Assembly: GCA_000403255.2 (NCBI GenBank)
Contig: KE159582.1
Coordinates: forward strand, 360,724 to 424,723
Length of the DNA: 64,000 nt
Source: Lachnospiraceae bacterium 3-1
Lineage (GTDB): Bacteria > Bacillota > Clostridia > Lachnospirales > Lachnospiraceae
Direction of reading: 5' to 3'
The first letter of the stretch is position 1. Each line of letters begins with the position of its first letter. The translations under genes and the position numbers were made by a program. The notes beneath the pieces are model-generated. The model was not told the origin of the DNA, searched no databases, and saw only the letters and a list, made by a program, of their open reading frames with translations. Shown piece by piece: positions 24,586 through 34,125 of the stretch.

Positions 24586-26241
24586 ATGGAAAAGAAAAAG
24601 AGCGTTTGGGTGATTGGCCATAAGAATCCTGATACAGATTCTATCTGTGCAGCGATTGCCTATGCAGATTTAAAAAACAAAATTGGGAACATCAGATATG
24701 AAGCGAGGCGTGCCGGACAGATCAATGAAGAAAGCAAATATGTGCTGGAGCATTTTGGGATTCCGTCACCAGCTTATGTAGCTGATGTGGGAGCACAGGT
24801 AAAGGATATTGAGATCCGCAAGACCCCAGGAGTCAGCAGTAATGTCTCCCTCAAAACAGCTTGGGAGACAATGAAAGCACAGAATGTGGTGACTCTTCCA
24901 ATTACGAACCCGAATGGGCTTTTGGAGGGATTGATTATTACAGGAGATATTGCAACTTCTTATATGGATGTATACGACAACCGGATTCTGGCGAAGGCGA
25001 GAACACAGTATAAGAACATTGCAGAAACCTTGGAAGGGGAGGTTCATACAGGCAATTCTCATGGGTATTTTATCAAAGGAAAAGTGGTGGCGGCTACAGA
25101 AAGCCCGGAATTGATGGAGGAATATATTGAAGACGACGATATGGTAATTTTGGGTAACCGCTATGAGGTACAGCTTTGCGCCATTGAAATGAATGCCAGC
25201 TGTATTATTGTGTGTTCCGACGCTAAAGTATCCAAGACCATACAGAAACTGGCAGAAGACAGAGGATGCGTGATCATTACCACTCCCTATGATACGTATA
25301 CAGTAGCAAGGCTGATTAATCAGAGTATGCCAGTCAAATATTTTATGCGTCGGGAAAATCTAATTACCTTTGAGACCGAAGAGTATGTAGATGATGTGAG
25401 GGAAATTATGTCCAAGGAACGTCACCGGGATTTTCCTATTTTGGATGAAGAGGGAAAATATGTAGGAATGATTTCACGAAGAAACTTGCTGAATATGAAA
25501 CGGAAGCAGGTGATTCTGGTGGATCATAATGAGAGGACACAGGCGGTAGACGGGATCGATGGCGCAGAAATTTTGGAAATTATTGACCATCATCGGTTAG
25601 GCAGTCTAGAGACCATTTCTCCAGTGTTTTTCCGTAATCAGCCGCTGGGCTGTACCTCTACGATTATTTATCAGATGTACCAGGAGCAGGGAATAGAGGT
25701 TCCAGCAGAGATTGCTGGTCTGTTATGTTCTGCCATTATTTCAGATACGCTTATGTTCCGTTCTCCCACATGTACGCAGGTGGACAGACAGGCGGCGGAA
25801 TCTCTGGCTAAGATAGCGGGAATTACCATAGAAGAGCATGCCAAGAAAATGTTTCAGGCAGGCAGCGATTTCAAGACAAAGACCCCAGATGAGATTCTTT
25901 TCCAGGATTTTAAAACCTTTTCTTCAGAGGAAAAAGAATTTGGCGTGGGCCAATTGAATGTTATGAGTAATGAAGGATTACAGGATGTGAAAGGAAAATT
26001 ACTGCCCTATATCCAACAGGTAAAAAATGAGCGTAAATTGGATATGGTTTATGTCATGCTTACAAATATTCTGGAAGAAAGTTCAGAACTTATCTTTGTG
26101 GGAGAGTCAGCAAAGGAAACGGCAGAGCAAGCATTCCGCGGACATGCTGTGGACCGGGGAGATAGCCTTTGGTTAAAAGGAATTGTATCAAGGAAGAAGC
26201 AATTAATTCCTGCATTGATGCTGGAGCTTCAGGAGAAATAG
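24586..26241 (+). CDS. Family II (Mn-dependent) inorganic pyrophosphatase with CBS and DRTGG domains
   Basis: 551 residues. DHH-family core motifs: VIGHKNPDTDSICAA near the N-terminus, VDHNE, and EIIDHHRLG, then the DHHA2 C-terminal domain with SRKKQLIPAL. Between them are a CBS pair (VVTLPITNPNGLLEGLIITGDI; RHRDFPILDEEGKYVGMISRRNLL) and a DRTGG-like domain, the regulatory insertion found in many clostridial pyrophosphatases, where adenine nucleotides regulate activity. ATG 24586 is chosen, 7 bases after AGAGG; an in-frame ATG 15 bases upstream is less well placed. Confidence 0.93.
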   Translation: MEKKKSVWVIGHKNPDTDSICAAIAYADLKNKIGNIRYEARRAGQINEESKYVLEHFGIPSPAYVADVGAQVKDIEIRKTPGVSSNVSLKTAWETMKAQNVVTLPITNPNGLLEGLIITGDIATSYMDVYDNRILAKARTQYKNIAETLEGEVHTGNSHGYFIKGKVVAATESPELMEEYIEDDDMVILGNRYEVQLCAIEMNASCIIVCSDAKVSKTIQKLAEDRGCVIITTPYDTYTVARLINQSMPVKYFMRRENLITFETEEYVDDVREIMSKERHRDFPILDEEGKYVGMISRRNLLNMKRKQVILVDHNERTQAVDGIDGAEILEIIDHHRLGSLETISPVFFRNQPLGCTSTIIYQMYQEQGIEVPAEIAGLLCSAIISDTLMFRSPTCTQVDRQAAESLAKIAGITIEEHAKKMFQAGSDFKTKTPDEILFQDFKTFSSEEKEFGVGQLNVMSNEGLQDVKGKLLPYIQQVKNERKLDMVYVMLTNILEESSELIFVGESAKETAEQAFRGHAVDRGDSLWLKGIVSRKKQLIPALMLELQEK

Positions 26242-26243
26242 GG

Positions 26244-26918
26244 ATGTCAGGAAACGGGAAGAAGAACGGCTCTCGTCATTTTGGCAAACAAGGCCGTGGG
26301 GCAGAACAAAGAGCAGCAGTACATAAGGACATCCAAAGAAAACAGGAGTGGAAGCCTGGGAATATGGTCTATCCTGTCCCAGCTGTGATGGTAACAGTTG
26401 CAGATAAGGCTGGAAATGATAATATTATAACAGTGGCATGGACAGGGACAATTTGTACCAATCCGCCTATGGTTTATATATCTGTGCGGCCTGAGCGGTA
26501 TTCCTACCATATGATAAAGGAAACCGGTGAATTTGCCATTAATTTAACTACCAAAGAGCTTGCTTTTGTTACGGATTGTTGTGGGGTAAAATCAGGGAGA
26601 GATATAGATAAATTCCAGGAATTTCATTTGACCAGACAGAAGGCGTCAAAAATTTCGGTGCCCTTGATTGGGGAAAGCCCAGTGAACATCGAGTGTAAGG
26701 TAACCGAATGTATGGAGCTGGGGTCTCATCATATGTTTTTGGCAGAGGTCGTGTCCGTTCATGTGTCAGAAGCCTATATGGATGAGAAGGGTGCCTTTCA
26801 CTTGGAACAGGCAGATCCTATTGTGTATTCCCATGGAGCATATTTCGACTTGAATCGTGTTTTGGGAACATTTGGATATAGTGTTAGGAAAAAAAGAAAA
26901 AATATTGGAAAACAGTAG
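26244..26918 (+). CDS. Flavin reductase-like FMN-binding split-barrel protein
   Basis: 224 residues. Typical features: NMVYPVPAVMVTVADKAG, ITVAWTGTICTNPPMVYISVRP, and NLTTKELAFVTDCCGVKSG. The N-terminal 35 residues are basic and low in order. Start chosen at 26244, preceded by AGGAG and directly after the pyrophosphatase stop (2 bases), so the two are cotranslated. The precise electron acceptor is unknown. Confidence 0.87.
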   Translation: MSGNGKKNGSRHFGKQGRGAEQRAAVHKDIQRKQEWKPGNMVYPVPAVMVTVADKAGNDNIITVAWTGTICTNPPMVYISVRPERYSYHMIKETGEFAINLTTKELAFVTDCCGVKSGRDIDKFQEFHLTRQKASKISVPLIGESPVNIECKVTECMELGSHHMFLAEVVSVHVSEAYMDEKGAFHLEQADPIVYSHGAYFDLNRVLGTFGYSVRKKRKNIGKQ

Positions 26919-26935
26919 AAGATATTTAGGAAAAG

Positions 26936-26944
26936 TGCTATAAT
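26936..26944 (+). promoter_or_regulatory. Extended -10 upstream of the YvyF-like gene
   Basis: TGCTATAAT fits an extended -10; no good -35 is seen. Confidence 0.45.
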
Positions 26945-27061
26945 AAATGTAATGATTATTTTGCTTTAACGGGCTGGGGCAGAATAGTTTAAGCATATGC
27001 GATCAAAGGATGGCAGAGAAAGTGAAAACATTGTAGAAGAAAAGAAAAGGGAGTGGTCTTT

Positions 27062-27487
27062 TTGGAACATGTATCTTTGTTTAACAATGCGAAATTTTGT
27101 GCAATATGCCGAGGTTCCCTTCCAGAAGATTATGAAGATGATTTATGTCCGTTCTGTAAAGAGAACCAGCTATTTTCAGAAGTGAAAGATTATATCCGTT
27201 CCAGGGATGTAAATGAATACCAGGTGGCAGAGTATTTTAATATTCCCCGCAGGTTAGTCAAGAAGTGGATTTTGGAAGGAAGAATTGAGTATAAGGAAGA
27301 CGAAGAAAGACTTGATACCCTTCATTGCGCCAATTGTGGAGCTCCGATTACATTTGGGAATCTTTGCCAGAAGTGTTATCGTGAATTGAATAATCTGGAG
27401 AGGGCAGGATTTGGAGCGGTTTCCTTGGATTCTGAAGATAACAAGATGAGATTTTTGGAAAAGAATGGTTCTAACAAAGGCAAATAA
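27062..27487 (+). CDS. YvyF-like flagellar-operon Zn-ribbon protein
   Basis: 141 residues from the TTG at 27062, which follows GGGAG by 8 bases. Four cysteine pairs (CAIC, CPFC, CANC, CQKC) flank a small helix-turn-helix-like segment (DVNEYQVAEYFNIPRRLVKKWILEGRIEYKED). This layout matches the YvyF/TIGR03826 flagellar operon proteins. In Bacillus it lies beside flgM and flgK; here it is isolated from other flagellar genes, so the role is inferred by similarity only. A bidirectional terminator follows. Confidence 0.72.
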   Translation: MEHVSLFNNAKFCAICRGSLPEDYEDDLCPFCKENQLFSEVKDYIRSRDVNEYQVAEYFNIPRRLVKKWILEGRIEYKEDEERLDTLHCANCGAPITFGNLCQKCYRELNNLERAGFGAVSLDSEDNKMRFLEKNGSNKGK

Positions 27488-27521
27488 AAAGAATCCCACA
27501 AACGGGATTCTTTTTATTTGA
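27483..27521. terminator. Bidirectional terminator
   Basis: AAATAAAAAGAATCCC and GGGATTCTTTTTATTT close a 6-base loop between convergent genes. Confidence 0.9.
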
Positions 27522-28029
27522 TTAATAAATCCATCAAATAAGCATACACCTCTTCATTTTGTTTTTGCCAGTTGGAACAGGCCGCCTCAGCCTGTTCTTT
27601 TGTTTTAACGGTAATCGTTAAGTCAATCAGAGGACGTTCCTTTTCTTTGATTTGGCATCGCACAGCGTATTCCTGAGCAGTGGTCTTGTAATAGTCTGCA
27701 ATTACGGAAATTTCTTGCTTCAATTCGATTTTGTTTTCTGCAAAATAGGAAAGCACATCCGCTTTGATGGCGGTGGAAATTTTGTCTGGAAAATAGGAAA
27801 GGGTCTCTTTTCCAGCAGGCATCATATAGTAACAAGTGTTGTTGTGAGTGGATTCTGCACGAATTAATTCTGCACTGATTAATTCGCTGATGGCTTGTTG
27901 GATTGTGAAATAAGTAGTGTATTCCTTTTCCAGGACAAAATTTGAAATCTGGGTGTTGGTCAGTGGAAAATCCACATGATCTAACATATATAGTACAATT
28001 AGTTTATATTGGGTTAGGGCTTCTGCCAT
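27514..28029 (-). CDS. DUF4364 winged-helix-like protein
   Basis: 171 residues. It begins MAEALTQYKLIVLYMLDHVDFPLTNTQIS and shows the DUF4364 pattern with a winged-helix-type N-terminal half (EYTTYFTIQQAISELISAELI). The family is widespread in Clostridia and presumed regulatory. GGAGTG precedes the ATG at 28029. Its start overlaps the 3' end of the radical SAM gene by 26 bases, indicating translational coupling. Confidence 0.82.
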   Translation of the reverse strand: MAEALTQYKLIVLYMLDHVDFPLTNTQISNFVLEKEYTTYFTIQQAISELISAELIRAESTHNNTCYYMMPAGKETLSYFPDKISTAIKADVLSYFAENKIELKQEISVIADYYKTTAQEYAVRCQIKEKERPLIDLTITVKTKEQAEAACSNWQKQNEEVYAYLMDLLIK

Positions 28030-28981
28030 TGGTTTCACTCCTTATGTGAATCATGTTGTTTTCAGGGACAAAATATTTCCCTTGCCAGGTGTCCCGGTTT
28101 TTCAGAACTTTTTGGATTTGATTTAAAACACTGCGTTTGGCGCTGCTCCAAAGAGGAGCCATTAATAATTCTTTTGGTCCGTCTCCAGTGAGCCGATGGA
28201 TGGTGATGGTTTCTGGCAGAATTTCCAAACAGTCGGCAATCATGGTACAGTATTCCTCTTGGGTAAAAAGAGGAAATGGATGTTTTTGGTATAAAATGCC
28301 CAGGTCAGTATCAGACAGGACATGAAGTAATTGCAATTTAATGCCAAATATAGGCAGATGTCCCACATGGAAAACCGTTTCCAGCATTTCTTGCCGGGTC
28401 TCACCAGGAAGACCTAAAATCACATGGACAATTACCGAAATATTCCGTTGAGAAAGCTGCCTTACTGCTTCATGGAAACAGTCTAAGGTAAATCCGCTGC
28501 GGATAAAGCGGTGGGTCTTCGCGTGTATGGTTTGTAGTCCCAGTTCGATCCAGACAGGTTTGATTTGGTTTAATTCACCCAAAAGCTCCAAAATTTCATT
28601 GGAAAGGCAGTCCGGCCTGGTACCGATGGATAAGATTACCACATCAGGGTCCTTGATAGCGTCAAAAAAAAGGTCCCTCAAATAGTCTACAGGGGCATAA
28701 GTATTGGTATATGCCTGAAAATATGCAATGAATTTCTGACAGTTTCGTTTTTGACGTATTTGCTCCTTAGCGGCGGCTATCTGTTCTGGAATGGGAAGGT
28801 ACTTTTGGGCAAAATCGCCGCTGCCAGCGGCGCTGCAAAAAATGCATCCATGATGGCCTAGTGTACCATCCCGGTTGGGACAGGTCATGCCGCCATGTAA
28901 TGACAGGCGGTAGACTTTTTCTCCAAAAGTTTGTTTTAGATAAGAATCGATGGAATAATAACGTTTGTCATTCCAAATCAT
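28004..28981 (-). CDS. TIGR01212-family radical SAM protein (YhcC-like)
   Basis: 325 residues. The iron-sulfur motif is C-x11-C-x2-C (TCPNRDGTLGHHGCIFC), characteristic of this family and different from the usual Cx3Cx2C spacing. Further motifs: AYFQAYTNTYAP, LSIGTRPDCLS, WIELGLQT and VHVILGLPGETRQEM. Substrate unknown. It is 4 bases downstream of the malic enzyme gene and upstream of DUF4364, forming a three-gene leftward operon. Confidence 0.9.
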   Translation of the reverse strand: MIWNDKRYYSIDSYLKQTFGEKVYRLSLHGGMTCPNRDGTLGHHGCIFCSAAGSGDFAQKYLPIPEQIAAAKEQIRQKRNCQKFIAYFQAYTNTYAPVDYLRDLFFDAIKDPDVVILSIGTRPDCLSNEILELLGELNQIKPVWIELGLQTIHAKTHRFIRSGFTLDCFHEAVRQLSQRNISVIVHVILGLPGETRQEMLETVFHVGHLPIFGIKLQLLHVLSDTDLGILYQKHPFPLFTQEEYCTMIADCLEILPETITIHRLTGDGPKELLMAPLWSSAKRSVLNQIQKVLKNRDTWQGKYFVPENNMIHIRSETNGRSPNPI

Positions 28982-28985
28982 AAGG

Positions 28986-30140
28986 CTACCTGGAAATATG
29001 AGATTTTACGGCATGACTTACTACTTGAGCTACCCGGGGATCAAATGCTTCCGGCATAATAAAATCTTCACTCAGTTGTTGATCAGATACCAATCCTGCT
29101 ATGGCTTCGGCAGCGGCCAACTTCATTTCTTCTGTAATTTGAGAAGCATGTCCCTCCAAAGCGCCTTTGAAAATACCTGGGAAAGCCACTACGTTATTAA
29201 TTTGGTTTGGAAAATCGCTTCGTCCAGTGCCAATGATTTTTGCACCTGCAGCTTTTGCTATATCTGGCATAATTTCGGGAACAGGATTTGCCATGGCAAA
29301 CAGGATGGCGTCCTGGTTCATGGAAGCAACCATTTCACCAGTTAAAATACCTGGGGCGGAAACACCGATAAAAATATCCGCGCCCTCCAAAGCATCTGAT
29401 AAATTGCCTGTTTTCTGTTCTAAATTGGTAAGGGCTGTCATTTTTTTCTGCATCCAGTTTAGATCTTGGGAATCTTTATGGAGAATGCCATAACGGTCAC
29501 ACATGGTAATATGTGAAAACCCGTAAGTCAAAAGCAGCTTGGTAATGGCAATGCCAGCAGAACCTGCGCCGTTTACAACAACCTTGCAGTCCTCTTTTTT
29601 CTTTCCAGTTATTCGTAGGGCGTTGATAATTCCTGCAAGCACTACAATGGCTGTGCCATGCTGATCGTCATGAAAAACGGGGATGGACAATGTCTGTTTC
29701 AGACGTTCTTCAATCTCAAAACAGCGGGGAGCGGAAATATCTTCTAAATTGATGCCCCCAAAGCCTGGAGCCAAGTGGGTGACAGTTTTAATGATTTCTT
29801 CTGTATCCTGGGTATCCAGGCAGATGGGGACAGCATTGAGTCCACCGAATTCTTTAAACAGGACGCATTTTCCTTCCATGACAGGCATAGCGGCATAAGG
29901 ACCAATATTTCCAAGGCCAAGGACGGCGCTTCCATCAGAAACGACAGCTACAGTATTTGCCTTCATGGTATAAATATAAGCATTTTCAGGATTTTCAGCA
30001 ATTAACTTGCATGGTTCTGCCACGCCTGGGGTATAAGCAATGGATAGGTCTTCCCTGGTTTTTACCGGGGATTTGGAGATGGTTTCAATTTTTCCATTCC
30101 ATTCTTTATGTAGAAAGATTGCTTTTTCATTGGTTGTCAT
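28986..30140 (-). CDS. NAD(P)-dependent malic enzyme
   Basis: 384 residues, the short bacterial form without a phosphotransacetylase domain. Motifs: SIAYTPGVAEPCK with the catalytic Tyr, the metal-binding DDQHGTAIVVLAG, and the nucleotide site VVNGAGSAGIAI. It decarboxylates malate to pyruvate. ATG 30140 is preceded by AAGGAG with 9-base spacing; a longer frame lacks support. Confidence 0.94.
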   Translation of the reverse strand: MTTNEKAIFLHKEWNGKIETISKSPVKTREDLSIAYTPGVAEPCKLIAENPENAYIYTMKANTVAVVSDGSAVLGLGNIGPYAAMPVMEGKCVLFKEFGGLNAVPICLDTQDTEEIIKTVTHLAPGFGGINLEDISAPRCFEIEERLKQTLSIPVFHDDQHGTAIVVLAGIINALRITGKKKEDCKVVVNGAGSAGIAITKLLLTYGFSHITMCDRYGILHKDSQDLNWMQKKMTALTNLEQKTGNLSDALEGADIFIGVSAPGILTGEMVASMNQDAILFAMANPVPEIMPDIAKAAGAKIIGTGRSDFPNQINNVVAFPGIFKGALEGHASQITEEMKLAAAEAIAGLVSDQQLSEDFIMPEAFDPRVAQVVSHAVKSHISR

Positions 30141-30179
30141 TATATAATACTCCTTTCTCAATCAGTAATTGGTAGGCGT

Positions 30180-30240
30180 TTGCGAAACTCAAATTTTGTT
30201 AAAATTTCATGTGCAATTTTAACAATAATAAGTTTCGCAA
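30180..30240. repeat. Nested inverted repeats in the malic enzyme-rho divergent region
   Basis: Outer arms TTGCGAAACT (30180-30189) and AGTTTCGCAA (30231-30240) enclose inner arms TTGTTAAAATT (30196-30206) and AATTTTAACAA (30215-30225). The whole forms a 61-bp palindromic structure in the leader or promoter of the malic enzyme operon. It could be an operator or a hairpin in the leader RNA. Confidence 0.6.
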
Positions 30241-30449
30241 TTACCTAAAGAATATCATGAAAAAAAATACAAATCAAGAAAAAAAGGACTTCCTATTTAT
30301 AAAAAGATAGTGTATAATGTAATTCATTGAAATTTCTGTGTATCATTTGTTACAGGAAGCCAAAAGGCTAAGTAGGAATGAACAGTAATAAAATCATTGT
30401 CTAGTCTGACAGAGATTCCCAAATAAATGGCAGTTAAAAGGAGAAAGAG

Positions 30450-32009
30450 ATGAGAGAAAAGTATGAGAGTTTATCAGTAAGTGTGTTACGGGATGTGGCG
30501 AAAAGCAGGGGATTGAAGCACCTTTCCGGATTGAAAAAGAGAGAATTGGTAGAGTTGATGGTACAAGAAGATGAGAAGGCTGCCAGTGGAGAGGATGAGG
30601 AGAAGGTACAAGGGAAACAGGAAAAGGAACCAGAGCGGAAATCTTCTGGAAGAAGCAATGAAGAGAAAACGGAAGGAAGGCAGGGCAAAGAGACGGAAGG
30701 AAAATCCTCTGGTAAAAGCAGTGAGGAGAGAATAGAAACAAGACAAGGAAAAGAACCAGAACGAAAAATTCCCAGTGGGACTAGTGAGGAAAGAGTGGAA
30801 GGAAGGCATACCAGGGAGTTGGAACGGAAGCCTTCCCGAGTGATTACAGCAGATGGCATTGAGATTGATAATCCAGAGCTGGACAGTGGAATCAGCGCAC
30901 ATGGGATTTTGGAGGTCATGCCTGATGGATATGGGTTTATCCGCTGTGAGAATTATCTGCCAGGGGATCATGATGTTTATGTGTCACCTTCTCAGATTCG
31001 TAAGTTCGGCTTAAAAACGGGAGATATTATCCATGGCAATACCAGAGTGAAGACTCAGCAGGAGAAGTTCAGCGCCCTTTTGTATATAAAAAGCATCAAT
31101 GGGAACCATCCTTCTGAAATACTGAAGCGTCCCAATTTTGAGGATTTGACCCCTATTTTCCCAAATGAGAGAATTCGTCTGGAAACAGATCGAAGTGCGG
31201 TAGCTATGCGGATTATGGATGTGGTTTCTCCAATCGGGAAGGGACAGCGCGGAATGATTGTATCACCGCCGAAGGCTGGCAAGACTACACTTTTAAAACA
31301 GGTAGCAAAGGCTGTAACCAGGAACAATCCAGATATGCACCTGATTATTTTACTAATTGATGAGCGGCCGGAGGAAGTGACAGATATCAAAGAGGCAATT
31401 GAAGGCAGGAATGTGGAGGTGATTTATTCTACTTTTGATGAATTGCCAGAACATCATAAGCGTGTATCAGAAATGGTGATTGAACGTGCAAGGCGATTGG
31501 TGGAGCATAAAAAAGACGTAATGATTCTTTTAGACAGTATTACACGTTTGGCAAGGGCGTATAACCTGATTGTTCCTCCCAGTGGAAGAACGTTATCAGG
31601 CGGCATAGATCCAGCAGCATTACATATGCCCAAACGGTTCTTTGGAGCAGCCCGCAACATGAGGGAAGGGGGCAGCATTACGATTCTTGCAACTGCTTTG
31701 GTAGATACGGGAAGCCGTATGGATGATGTCATTTACGAAGAATTCAAGGGAACCGGCAATATGGAGATTATTTTGGATCGGAAGCTTTCGGAACGCAGGA
31801 TTTTCCCAGCAGTTGACATTACAAAATCTGGCACAAGACGGGAAGATCTGCTGCTGAGCCGGGAGGAGCAGGAAGCAGTGGAGATTATGCGCCGGGCGAT
31901 TAATGGCATGAAAGCAGATGAGGCAGTGGAAAGTATATTGAATCTGTTTGTACGTACCAATAGCAACCGGGAATTCTGCCAGATGATTAAAAAGACGAAA
32001 CTTTTGTAA
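30450..32009 (+). CDS. rho: Transcription termination factor Rho with charged N-terminal insertion
   Basis: 519 residues. Rho N-terminal domain (1-35, [25 protein letters not shown]), then about 95 residues of low-complexity Glu/Lys/Arg/Ser/Gly sequence with repeats such as [11 protein letters not shown] and RQGKEPERK, then the RNA-binding cold-shock fold ([21 protein letters not shown]) and the ATPase ([45 protein letters not shown]). Such linker insertions are known in several Rho proteins. GGAGAAAGAG precedes ATG. The stop TAA is part of the target duplication of the inserted element. Confidence 0.96.
   Translation: MREKYESLSVSVLRDVAKSRGLKHLSGLKKRELVELMVQEDEKAASGEDEEKVQGKQEKEPERKSSGRSNEEKTEGRQGKETEGKSSGKSSEERIETRQGKEPERKIPSGTSEERVEGRHTRELERKPSRVITADGIEIDNPELDSGISAHGILEVMPDGYGFIRCENYLPGDHDVYVSPSQIRKFGLKTGDIIHGNTRVKTQQEKFSALLYIKSINGNHPSEILKRPNFEDLTPIFPNERIRLETDRSAVAMRIMDVVSPIGKGQRGMIVSPPKAGKTTLLKQVAKAVTRNNPDMHLIILLIDERPEEVTDIKEAIEGRNVEVIYSTFDELPEHHKRVSEMVIERARRLVEHKKDVMILLDSITRLARAYNLIVPPSGRTLSGGIDPAALHMPKRFFGAARNMREGGSITILATALVDTGSRMDDVIYEEFKGTGNMEIILDRKLSERRIFPAVDITKSGTRREDLLLSREEQEAVEIMRRAINGMKADEAVESILNLFVRTNSNREFCQMIKKTKLL
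31998..32005. repeat. Left target-site duplication of the foldback element
   Basis: AAACTTTT here is repeated at 32707-32714, directly outside the element. The repeat extends to AAACTTTTGTAA if the first bases of the element are counted. Confidence 0.75.
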
Positions 32010-32706
32010 CAGTTCAGCCCTTTTGGCTCTGAAATAGAGCTTTATTCAAAGGATTTTCATACTGACAGTATAAAAATATGGATGGGTATTTCCATATTTG
32101 AGACAAATTTTCCTGCTTTCCCTTCCAAGAAAGGAAACATTCGGTGGATTTCGTGTATTTCCTTCTTCCAGGGATGGAAGAAGTGTATTCCCTCCAATTT
32201 CACTGTTAGAGGTTTTCCGCCACGTGGGAAATTATCATGGAGCGGGGCTGTTTTTCTTCACGGACAGTCCTTCTGGTTTTCCTAACAGCGCCAAAGGCCC
32301 CTTCGATTTGGGTATGCCGCTGAAACTCAGGACTGCCCCATAGAATAGAAAAGACTCAAAAGGCTTGACACAGCAGCCCTTCAAACAGGTCAGCCCGGCA
32401 TACCCATTGGGGCTTTTCTGCCGCTGGCAAGGAAAACATAGGAAGGACTTGCGAATCTCAGAAAAACAGCCCCGCCCCTTAATATCCTCCCATCGGCTGG
32501 AAAACCGAGTTTGAATTGGAGGGAATTAATAGCATCCTTCCATCCCTGGAACTGGAAATACTAGAAATCCAACCGCGTTTCCTTGTGGAAGGGAAAGCAG
32601 GAAAATTTGTAAAAAACAATAGAAGCTCCCATCCACATTTTTATTCTTGCATCGAAGAATCCTTTGAATAAAGCAATGTAGAAAGCTGACAGGGCTGAAC
32701 TGTTAC
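32006..32706. mobile_element. 701-bp foldback transposable element at the rho stop codon
   Basis: The termini are perfect 15-bp inverted repeats GTAACAGTTCAGCCC and GGGCTGAACTGTTAC. The two halves are imperfect reverse complements over about 340 bases, with long shared blocks such as TTTATTCAAAGGATT, AAATTTTCCTGCTTTCCC and CCAGGGATGGAAG on the arms. AAACTTTT flanks both sides, an 8-bp target duplication. No protein-coding frame with a supported start is present, so mobility would need a transposase from elsewhere. Transcripts through it would fold into a very long hairpin. It fills the 800-base gap between rho and rpmE. Confidence 0.8.
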
Positions 32707-32735
32707 AAACTTTTGTAAGAATTTCTCAAAAGAAC

Positions 32736-32764
32736 TTGCATAGATAAAAAAATTATGCTACAAT
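32736..32764 (+). promoter_or_regulatory. rpmE promoter
   Basis: TTGCAT, 17-base spacer, TACAAT; lies just outside the inserted element, so rpmE keeps its own promoter. Confidence 0.7.
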
Positions 32765-32844
32765 GATAAAGCTGTTGCATAGGCAGCATAAATGTGAAAA
32801 ATCCATGAAGAAGATTTTAAATACAGTGTGAAGAGGTGAAAATC

Positions 32845-33051
32845 ATGAGAGAAGGAATCCATCCAGATTATTATCAGGCAACTGTAACATGCAACTGTGG
32901 AAATACATTTGTTACAGGATCAACCAAGAAAGATATTCATGTGGAAATCTGTTCCAAGTGCCATCCGTTCTACACTGGACAGCAGAAAGCTGCTCAGGCT
33001 CGTGGACGTATTGACAAGTTCAATAAGAAGTATGGTATCAATAATCAGTAA
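32845..33051 (+). CDS. rpmE: 50S ribosomal protein L31 (zinc-binding form)
   Basis: 68 residues. The zinc-binding cysteines are present: CNCG and [10 protein letters not shown]. The start at 32845 is chosen over an ATG three codons upstream because AGAGGTG has proper spacing to it. Confidence 0.96.
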   Translation: MREGIHPDYYQATVTCNCGNTFVTGSTKKDIHVEICSKCHPFYTGQQKAAQARGRIDKFNKKYGINNQ

Positions 33052-33210
33052 GATTGTTTGCAGACTTCGTGAATGGGTATGTGAAAGCAGCAAAGGGAGG
33101 ATGTCTTTTTCGTGGACATCCTCTATTTTTCTATTAGAAGAATTCGGGTGCAAAAAATTTAAGGGTGTTTTACGAAGAAGATTTGGTGGAAAGAAGAAGG
33201 GGGTGAAAAA

Positions 33211-34125
33211 ATGGCGTATTCGGGAATTGGCGGACAGGCGGTTATGGAAGGTGTCATGATGAAGAACAAGGAGTGTTATGCAGTGGCGGTCCGTAAGCCT
33301 GACCATGAAATTATAGTGGAAAAGAAGGAATACAGTGGAATTTGTAAAAATATGGCAGTCCGTAACCTGATTTTTGTACGGGGAATCATTAATTTTATTG
33401 AGTCTATGATACTTGGCATGTCCTGCCTTACATTCTCAGCTTCTTTTTTTGAAGAAGAAACAGAGGAAAAAGAAAGGAACAGTAAGAAAGAGCGTGTGGA
33501 GATGGGAGTCACCATTTGTTTTTCTATTGTGATGGCAGTGGCAATTTTTATGGTGCTTCCTTTTTATGTTTCCTTGCTTTTTCAAAAATTTGTAGTGTCA
33601 GAGACCATGATAATTTTAATAGAAGGAATTTTAAGGCTTATGATATTTTTCGGGTATATTCTACTAATTTCCCAGTTGGAGGATATCAGAAGGGTCTTTA
33701 TGTATCATGGCGCAGAGCATAAATGCATCAATTGCATTGAACATGGTTTGGATTTGACGGTAGAAAATGTAAAGAAAAGTTCCAGAGAACACAAACGCTG
33801 TGGAACCAGCTTTTTGTTTTTTGTTGTGATTGTTACCATTATTGCAACGATGTTTATTCGTGTAGATTCCAGGATTCTTCGTTTGGTTTTGAGGATTGCC
33901 ATTGTGCCTTTGGTTGCAGGAATTTCTTATGAGATGATCCGTCTTGCAGGAAGAAGTGAAAATATGTGGATTAATGTATTAAGCAAACCTGGGTTGTGGA
34001 TGCAGAAGCTGACCACAAAAGAGCCGGATGAGGACATGATCGAAGTGGGGATTGCTTCTGTAGAGGCGGTCTTTGACTGGAAAGAGTATGTGGAAAGCAT
34101 AAGAGGGGAAAAGCATGACATTTGA
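33211..34125 (+). CDS. DUF1385 membrane protein (YqhQ-like)
   Basis: 304 residues, starting MAYSGIGGQAVMEGVMMKN, the DUF1385 hallmark GGQAVMEGVMM. Hydrophobic segments lie at about 104-130, 136-158, 195-220 and 225-240. MYHGAEHKCINCIEHG is a conserved His/Cys-rich motif. In clostridia it is often encoded between rpmE and prmC, as here. Its stop overlaps the prmC start by 11 bases. Confidence 0.9.
   Translation: MAYSGIGGQAVMEGVMMKNKECYAVAVRKPDHEIIVEKKEYSGICKNMAVRNLIFVRGIINFIESMILGMSCLTFSASFFEEETEEKERNSKKERVEMGVTICFSIVMAVAIFMVLPFYVSLLFQKFVVSETMIILIEGILRLMIFFGYILLISQLEDIRRVFMYHGAEHKCINCIEHGLDLTVENVKKSSREHKRCGTSFLFFVVIVTIIATMFIRVDSRILRLVLRIAIVPLVAGISYEMIRLAGRSENMWINVLSKPGLWMQKLTTKEPDEDMIEVGIASVEAVFDWKEYVESIRGEKHDI

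Noticed and set aside
30196-30225. Rex operator TTGTTAA...TTAACAA
   Set aside because: The half-sites are separated by 16 bases, much more than the spacing of Rex sites, so the match is probably part of the nested palindrome.
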